Shown here: positions 58,129 through 64,000 of the stretch, piece by piece
Layout: each line of letters opens with the position of its first letter
Position numbering within the stretch: the stretch's first letter is position 1
Assembly (NCBI GenBank): GCA_037013495.1
Contig: CM072802.1
Location: forward strand, 49,837,275-49,901,274
Reading direction: 5' to 3'
Length of the DNA stretch: 64,000 bases
Source: Hippophae tibetana
Lineage: Eukaryota; Streptophyta; Magnoliopsida; Rosales; Elaeagnaceae
Position numbers and translations under genes: made by a program
Notes under the pieces: model-generated
Told to the model about the DNA's origin: nothing
Database searches by the model: none
What the model saw: only the letters and a program-made list of their open reading frames with translations

Positions 58129-59123
58129 ATGTGGGTTTTGGTTCCTGGCTCTCCCAACACCAATATTGTGGGTTCCAAATGGGTGTTTTGAACCAAATAT
58201 CTGCTTGATGGATCCGTTGAGCGTTTCAAAGTTCGTCTTGTTGCCAAAGGATATACTCAAGTATCTGATCTTGACTATACTGACACCTTTAGCCCTATTA
58301 TTAAGGTTACCACTGTTCTTGTTGTGCTTTCTATTGTTGTCACCAACAGATGGCCTCTTCGCCAACTTGATGTTAAGAATTCCTTTCTTAATGGTACTTT
58401 CACTAAAAATGTTTATATGGAGCAACCTCTTGGGTACATTGATCCTTGATTTCCTAATCATGTATGTCAGTTGAAGAAAGCCTTATATGATCTTAAGCAA
58501 GTACCTCGTGCTTGGTTTCAACACTTCAGCTCCTTTCTTCTCACTTGGATTTTCTTGTAGTCGTGTTTACACTTCTCTCTTTATTTTCCATAAGCTGTCT
58601 AACATAATCTACTTTCTTCTTTATGTTGATGATATCATTATCATTGGCAACAACTCATCTCCTTTTAACAACTTCACTTGCAAGCTCCATTCTGAGTTTG
58701 CCACTAAAAATTTGGACATTCTCAGTTATTTTCTTGGTCTTGAAGCTTCAACAACTGCCAATGGTTTCTTCATTAGTCAGCTGAAGTATGCATGGGATAT
58801 TCTTACTTGCGCTTAGTTACTTGACAGCAAACCAATTTACACCTTTTTTTCGGATCCTACTCTCTACAGATCTCTTGTTGGTACCCTTCAATACTTGATC
58901 ATTATGCGGCCCGACATTGTCCATGCTGTAAATTCTGTTAGCAAGTTTCTACACGTTCTAACAGAGGATCACTTTCTTGCTGTTAGGCGTATTCCTCGCT
59001 ATGTCAAAGGCATCCTTCATTTTTGCCCCTCTGTTACTCTGGGAGCTTTTAGTTGCTTACTTTGATGTAGATTGGGTAGGTTGCCTTGACACTCGTCGAT
59101 CTACTTTTGGCTACTCTATTTAT
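58128..59123 (+). pseudogene. copia-6 reverse transcriptase and first part of RNase H
   Basis: Plus strand, starting abruptly in WVLVPGSPNTNIVGSKWVF, then [27 protein letters not shown] and ALYDLKQVPRAWF. A frameshift and stops follow (58447, 58557), then LYVDDIIIIGNN with YVDD intact (about 58620). Further on: ILSYFLGLEAST, SQLKYAWDIL, a TAG at 58814-58816, YRSLVGTLQYL, then RNase H YFDVDWVGCLDTRRSTFGY, where the Mutator-like element enters. Confidence 0.9.
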
Positions 59124-59594
59124 GGGTTTTTGTCTATAATGGGCATAACCCTTTCAATACTTTAAAAAAGAGCTATATGGGATTTTATTTTTAAAATGGG
59201 CAAATCATAACCCATTAAACCATTATCCGGTCATTTTTTTTTGTCCTTTTCTAACTCTCATTCCACTAGTTCCAGTAGCCCCATTATAATAATAAAAAAA
59301 TATTTTTGTCTTTTTTTCTCTCTCTCCCTAATTCCAAGTACCTTATTCTCTTAAAATATAATTATTTATTAACTTTTAATAAATAATAATTTATTTTTAT
59401 TATAAATATAAAATAATAAAATAATTTATATTTATATAATAAAATATATATATTTTTTTTATAATAAATAACTTATCAAAATTTTATTATAAAATAATTA
59501 AAAAAAATAATAATAATAAATTATAAATTTTTAAATTATTAAAAACTTTACTAAATAGTTGCAATATTTTTTATGAAAAATTATTGACATTTTA

Positions 59595-59625
<31 letters not shown>

Positions 59626-60279
59626 GATAATATTTTCATGCAAAATTTACGATATAATATTCCATGTTTGTATTGTATCTTATATAAAGTTGGATATATA
59701 TAAATATTATTTTTTATATCATAATTATTTATTAAATATAATTATAATTATATTTATTATTAATAATAATAATGTATTATATTATATTTAAAATTAATTA
59801 TAAATTTATAAGATATTAATATTTTTTATGTTTATAATAATTATGTTTTGTAAAATGAGATTTTTTTTATTTTTTTTAAAAATAACTTTTCAAGTTTAAG
59901 GTTAAATTTTACCCAACCTAAAACAAAATTCAAACATTTTCTAAACTATTACATATGATATGTTTTTTATAGACAAAATCACATAAATATATAAATATTT
60001 ATTGTTATACATACTATATATTTAATATTGTTATAATCTATTTTTTATATATTTATTAATTTATATTATTTAATTTTTAAATTATTTTATCAATTTATAT
60101 AGATATGAAACTATATTATTCAAGTTGGTAAATAAATTTAAAAATATTAAAAATTAAAAAACTTACACAAATTAATTCTCAAAGTTACAAGTCAACTTTT
60201 GCCTCTTTTTAAACTATAACACCAATACTCCTTTTTTTAAAGTATTATATAAGATTTGGCCATTTTGGACAAAACCCCC
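59124..60279. mobile_element. Mutator-like MITE with 9-bp duplication
   Basis: 1156 bp of very AT-rich non-coding DNA with imperfect terminal inverted repeats of about 45-50 bp (left GGGTTTTTGTCTATAATGGG, right end reversed GGGGTTTTGTCCAAAATGGC), flanked by identical TCTATTTAT (59115-59123 and 60280-60288). A 9-bp duplication and long inverted repeats fit Mutator-like elements. Contains an (AAT)n run at 59596-59626. Removing it and one duplication restores the RNase H frame, which proves insertion. Confidence 0.92.
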
Positions 60280-60288
60280 TCTATTTAT

Positions 60289-60630
60289 CTTGGTACCAAC
60301 TTGGTTTCTTGGAGTGTCAAGAAGCAACATACTGTCTCTCGCTCTAGCTGTGAATTTGAGTATCGTGCTTTTGCGTCCACTGCAGTTGAACTTCTTTGGG
60401 TTACACATCTTCTTCATAATCTATAGATCTCCACTCTACAACAGCCTCTTCTTCTATGTGACAACAAAAGTGCCATTTTTTGAGTTCCAACCCCGTTTCT
60501 CATGAGCGGGCCAAGCATGTTGAGTTAGACTATCATTTCCTTCGGGAACTTGTTGTTGTTGGCAAACTTTGCACTCAGTATGTTCTCTCTCACCTACAGG
60601 TTGATATCTTCACCAAAAGTCTTCCTTGAC
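60289..60630 (+). pseudogene. copia-6 RNase H, second part
   Basis: Continues LGTNLVSWSVKKQHTVSRSS, CEFEYRAFASTAVELLWVTH, then LLLCDNKSAIF and a degraded tail with SPKVFL. Stops at 60424 and a shift near 60480. Followed by the polypurine tract CAAGCTTGCGGGGG (60683-60696). Confidence 0.88.
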
Positions 60631-60696
60631 CACTTTTTGACTTTTTTCGATCCAAGTTTCACGTCTATTCTAATCCGACACTCAAGCTTGCGGGGG

Positions 60697-61272
60697 TGTT
60701 GAGGGTTGAGGATATTTTGCCTTATTCTTAGGTTTGAAATATGTGAATTAAATCAAACCTTAATTCTAAGAGATTTCCGTATATATACTTTCCATTTTAT
60801 TTACATTTCACATTCATTGTAATTGATATGTTATGAACTTATATGATATGTATATTACTATAAATGGGACATTACTCACCACTTCAAAGTAGGGGTGTCC
60901 AACGGTTCGGTCCGGTCCGGTTTTGGTTAAAAAACTTTAATCGGACCGGATCGTTTATATTATTCGGACAAGACCGAATCAAACCGTTTGAAACGATTTT
61001 AATTAATATAAATCGGATCGGAACGTTTGATTTATAAACAGTTCAGTCTGGTTTGGTTCGATTTTTTTATACATTTAATGAAGAATAATGAGAAATTTTT
61101 AATATATTATTAAACTGGTTCGGTCCGTTTCGAACGGTTTAAAATTAGTACAAATCAAATTGGACCGTTTGATTTGTAAAACGGTCTGATCCGATCCGGT
61201 TTGGTTTTACGGTTTGATCCAGTTTATGAACACCCTACTTCAAAGTATGCTGGTTTTCATTAAACACTCTCG
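60697..61272 (+). repeat. copia-6 right LTR, split
   Basis: TGTTGAGGGTTGAGG to about 60889, then resumes at 61246 and ends AACACTCTCG. Same sequence as the left LTR apart from scattered changes and the hAT-like insertion. Confidence 0.9.
60890..61237. mobile_element. hAT-like MITE with 8-bp duplication
   Basis: 348 bp, TAGGGGTGTCC to ATGAACACCCTA, so the ends are inverted TAGGG(G)TGT. Flanked by identical CTTCAAAG (60882-60889 and 61238-61245). The interior has GGTTCGGTCCGG and CGAACGG motifs in both orientations and no open frame. An 8-bp duplication with TAGGG ends fits the hAT superfamily. Confidence 0.92.
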
Positions 61273-61540
61273 ATTAAGACATGAAATTTTTAAATAAAGA
61301 ATGAATGAATAATGAAAAGTAAATAGATGAAATATAATAAAACTAAGATAGTATATATGGGTTTAGCATTTGAAAACATAACCAATCCATACTTTGATAG
61401 GTTTTTTAAAACTTTAAACGCAACTAAATCAATACTCTTTTAGAATGGACACAATTGGGTTAGATTGAAATGATTAGGATTAACTAATTTGAATTTGGAT
61501 TAATTTGTTTTGGATTGATTTGGGTAATTTTTACACTCCT

Positions 61541-63600
61541 TTACTTTTATTTGTCTCATAACGTTTATATAACGACGACAGAGTAATGTGAATTACACAA
61601 ATGATCATTTATATATTATAAATTTTATACTTTGATCTCCTTATTAATTTTTTTTTATAATTTAGTTTCTTTATTTTTTTTAATTTTTTCACATAAATTT
61701 TCTTATTTTTTTCTTATAATTTACCCCTTTTAGTTTTAAATTTTTATATTTTTGATCCTTTATTTTTTTTATTCCTTTTAAATTTAAATTCAAGTTGGTT
61801 CCAAATTTTTGATTAAATGTGAATATTAAAAGTAAAGGATTAAATTAAAAATAATAATAATGAGATAAAATAATATAAAATAAATATAGGGAATATTTAC
61901 ATAATTTAACCATAAAGATTTTTTTTTTGAAAGAACAGCTAGTGACGTACCCATTAGGGTTCGATGTAAACTTTACAGCTTTCACAACCTCCCAATTGGG
62001 TTATACACTGCTAGCCTATACATACTTGGGAAAGTCAACAATTGAAAATTTAACCATTTTAGAGCTCATGTTTTTTGTTGTTCTCTTGGTAGTTGGTAGC
62101 ATAAACAGCATTTTTTTTTTGTGTACGCGACCAACATTTTTTATATATACTGAAAGGATGAAGATTAACTAACATTTCAATTTAAAGAAGGAATGCCGTT
62201 TTGAGAGTCCATGCAATAGCTAGGTTTTTTCCTTCTTTCCCCTTCTTTCAACTTCTCACTTTTTTTTCCCTCCTCTCATAAGATCTTTCTCCTTCCATCT
62301 ATATCTACCAAGTCTGGACAAATAGGCTGAGTTGGTTTGGAACTAGAATTTATTTCATATGGAGACGGAACTAATCAAATTTTATGTTATAAACGATTTT
62401 TTTAAATGTTAAATATTATATTAGTTGTTTTATTTTTATTTATTTATATATTAATAATAATAATTTTATTGCAATAAAAGGGATTAAATATCTAATTTTA
62501 TCTTAAAAATGTAAAAAATTATATATTACTAAAAAAAACAAAAAATTCGAATTAGAGGGCTGTAACTCATCCCAGTCTCTCCTAGCTCTCCCCCCTGCCT
62601 ACCATTCTGTCTTAGTTTTATGTTTATTTCCTTTTCAATCAATAAAACTCTTAACAAAATCAAAGGCCTCCATCCCTGGTACATCTGTTTGAGTATCTAA
62701 GGAAATTTTTGTGACATCATTTCTCTTTATTTTGCCATATCCATTGTATTTCCAGTAAGCCCTCCATTATTTTTTTCCCCCTCTGGTTCTACCATTTTAT
62801 TTTGCCACTTTTGATCCATTTTCACAACCCGTCATCTTTCTTTATGTCTCAATCCTAGCTGTTTCACTCCATTTCAACTCTGGTTTCGGTTTTGGTTTTT
62901 TATGTCCAAAGATTTTAGATTTTCTACAATCTCCTAGCTGTTTCACTCCACTTTTTTAAAAAGAATGTTAAAATTTTAATTTTTAAAACTAAATATATAT
63001 TTTTAAAATAAATGTTAAAAATAAAAATAAAAACATCATTAAATCGTGAAAAAAATTACTACTTGCTCATTAAATAATAATTATTCTCTAAATTTATCCA
63101 TAATTGATGCAAAGTAATTAGGATTATTAATATAACAATCTTTGTCTATCATATGCCGATTTATATGATCCATAATATAGCTAAAAATAGTTACTTGGAA
63201 AATTCACGTTGCTTAGTCTAGTAGTATTAAATAAAGTGTCACTTATGGATTAAATATAAAGTTAAAGTTGTGCGATGCTAAAATAATTTCACTACTATTT
63301 AAATAAATTAATATATGTATTAAATTATAATAAAAAATATTTTTGTTTTGTTTGAGAAAGTTTTTGTAAGAGGATCCTAATGGGTTCAAAAGGTTCCAAA
63401 TGACGTTCATGAACCTCCTATTTATAGCATATCTATCGTACATGTGTTAACATTTCATTGAGGTAGTACAAAAATAAGGGTTCATGTAGAACCTATAGTG
63501 CACATATGGCGTGTGGCTTAACAACTTTGGTTAAGTCTAAATCATTCTCTTGGCCAAAAAATAGGCTATTATACTGCATGTATATCACAATGTTTGATTG
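61541..63600. other. Unassigned AT-rich region
   Basis: No supportable gene. The plus-strand frame 61927-62172 begins in a poly-T stretch without a recognisable domain and is not accepted. 62190-62340 is pyrimidine-rich; 62550-62950 has a somewhat lower AT content. Confidence 0.4.
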
Positions 63601-63707
63601 GAAACTCGGGCATCTTTCGGGTAGTATTCCAGTGCTGTGAGTTAGGGATGCCAAGGTTGAATTTTAGTGTTAATTAGGCTACAATAATTGGGACTAGTTG
63701 TTTGTAG

Positions 63708-63970
63708 GCATGGCTTGGAGTATCATGGACAAATTGAGCCTAGGCCATCTTAGAATGGTTCAGACTTCTATAGGCTTATTATTGACTATCGATAGCATGG
63801 TTGGCATTATCTCGGGAAAATTAGGCTTGGGCCATCTTGGTTTGGTTTGTGATTCGATTGGCTTAGTATTGATTGTCCATAAGCATGGCTTGGATTACCT
63901 TGGGTAAATTGGGCCTAGGCTATCTTGGTCTAGTTCGGGATTTGGTGGGCTAAATATTGAACTCTTTCGG
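63708..63970 (+). repeat. 87-88 bp imperfect tandem repeat
   Basis: Three copies beginning GCATGG(C)TTGG at 63708, 63795 and 63883. Each has an AAATTGGGCCTAGGCCATCTTGG-like core and a TTGGCTTAGTATTGA-like end. The third copy is cut short near 63960. The short frame at 63698-63907 follows from the repeat length (29 codons) and is not a gene. Confidence 0.85.
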
Positions 63971-64000
63971 GAAAAATGGATCCCCTTAACTTATAGAAGG

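Larger units (their letters stand above)
55365..61272 (+). mobile_element. copia-6, rearranged Ty1/copia element
   Basis: LTRs in the same (+) orientation at 55365-55580 and 60697-61272 (the latter interrupted by a hAT-like element). Between them, gag-protease-integrase are on the minus strand (55600-58128) while reverse transcriptase and RNase H are on the plus strand (58128-60630). A single inversion of the 5' coding half explains this. RNase H is interrupted by a Mutator-like element. Flanks GTTAG and ATTAA could be a duplication aged by two changes, but this is weak. Confidence 0.9.
54934..61540. mobile_element. Possible small TIR element split by copia-6
   Basis: Left edge TGGTGTGTAAAGTTGGGTTGG (54934) and right edge CAAATTACCC-like TGGGTAATTTTTACACTCC (61521-61539) are roughly inverted. 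Both sides carry ACCAATCC and GGTTGGTT motifs in mirrored order. Copia-6 would sit inside. No convincing duplication was found. Confidence 0.3.

Noticed and set aside
61927..62172. 81-codon ORF with a hydrophobic middle
   Set aside because: No domain, no conserved neighbours and low-complexity surroundings; likely chance.
63698..63907. 69-codon ORF
   Set aside because: Produced by an 87-bp tandem repeat that keeps frame.

Overview
This is a repeat-dominated, AT-rich stretch of plant nuclear genome, almost certainly from a eudicot; the species cannot be named from the sequence alone. It holds one supportable host gene, a seven-exon plus-strand gene at 40644-54615. Its 252-residue product has a SANT/Myb-like N-terminal domain and a DUF3755-type C-terminal half. 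Nearly everything else is transposable-element sequence, mostly broken Ty1/copia retrotransposons with Ty3/gypsy long terminal repeats (LTRs), a Mutator-like transposase relic and small terminal-inverted-repeat elements.

Layout. 555-7200: copia-1 (+), with short LTRs, a gypsy LTR inserted in its integrase and its reverse transcriptase core deleted. 7770-10700: minus-strand relics of a copia gag and of a gypsy gag-protease, ending in a primer binding site and a 1.5-kb gypsy LTR (10703-12224); a plus-strand relative of that gypsy lies at about 13950-14650. 15216-16760: Mutator/FAR1-like transposase relic (+). 16811-20785: gypsy LTR, primer binding site and a non-coding AT-rich interior, LARD-like (large retrotransposon derivative). 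23350-23509: CACTA-like end. 23722-29206: copia-2 (-), the best-preserved element, with target-site duplication CTAAC, inserted into an open reading frame of unknown origin. 30356-39061: copia-3 (+), duplication TATGA, with two tandem gypsy LTRs nested in its 3' LTR.

39120-40435 is an old tandem duplication of about 0.6 kb just upstream of the host gene. Inside the gene, intron 2 has grown to 8.6 kb and carries copia-4 (-), which sits in an older copia relic (copia-5). Downstream, 55365-61272 is copia-6: its LTRs and reverse transcriptase half face forward, but its gag-protease-integrase half is inverted. Copia-6 was later hit by a Mutator-like element (9-bp duplication) and by a hAT-like element (8-bp duplication). 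The window ends in an 87-88 bp tandem repeat.

No element keeps an uninterrupted coding region, so nothing here looks able to move on its own as given; copia-2 comes closest. The nesting and the duplications allow relative dating: gypsy tandem LTRs after copia-3, copia-4 after copia-5, and both small DNA elements after copia-6. No CRISPR array, operon, rRNA or tRNA gene was seen. All calls come from reading motifs and repeats by eye; no database search was run.
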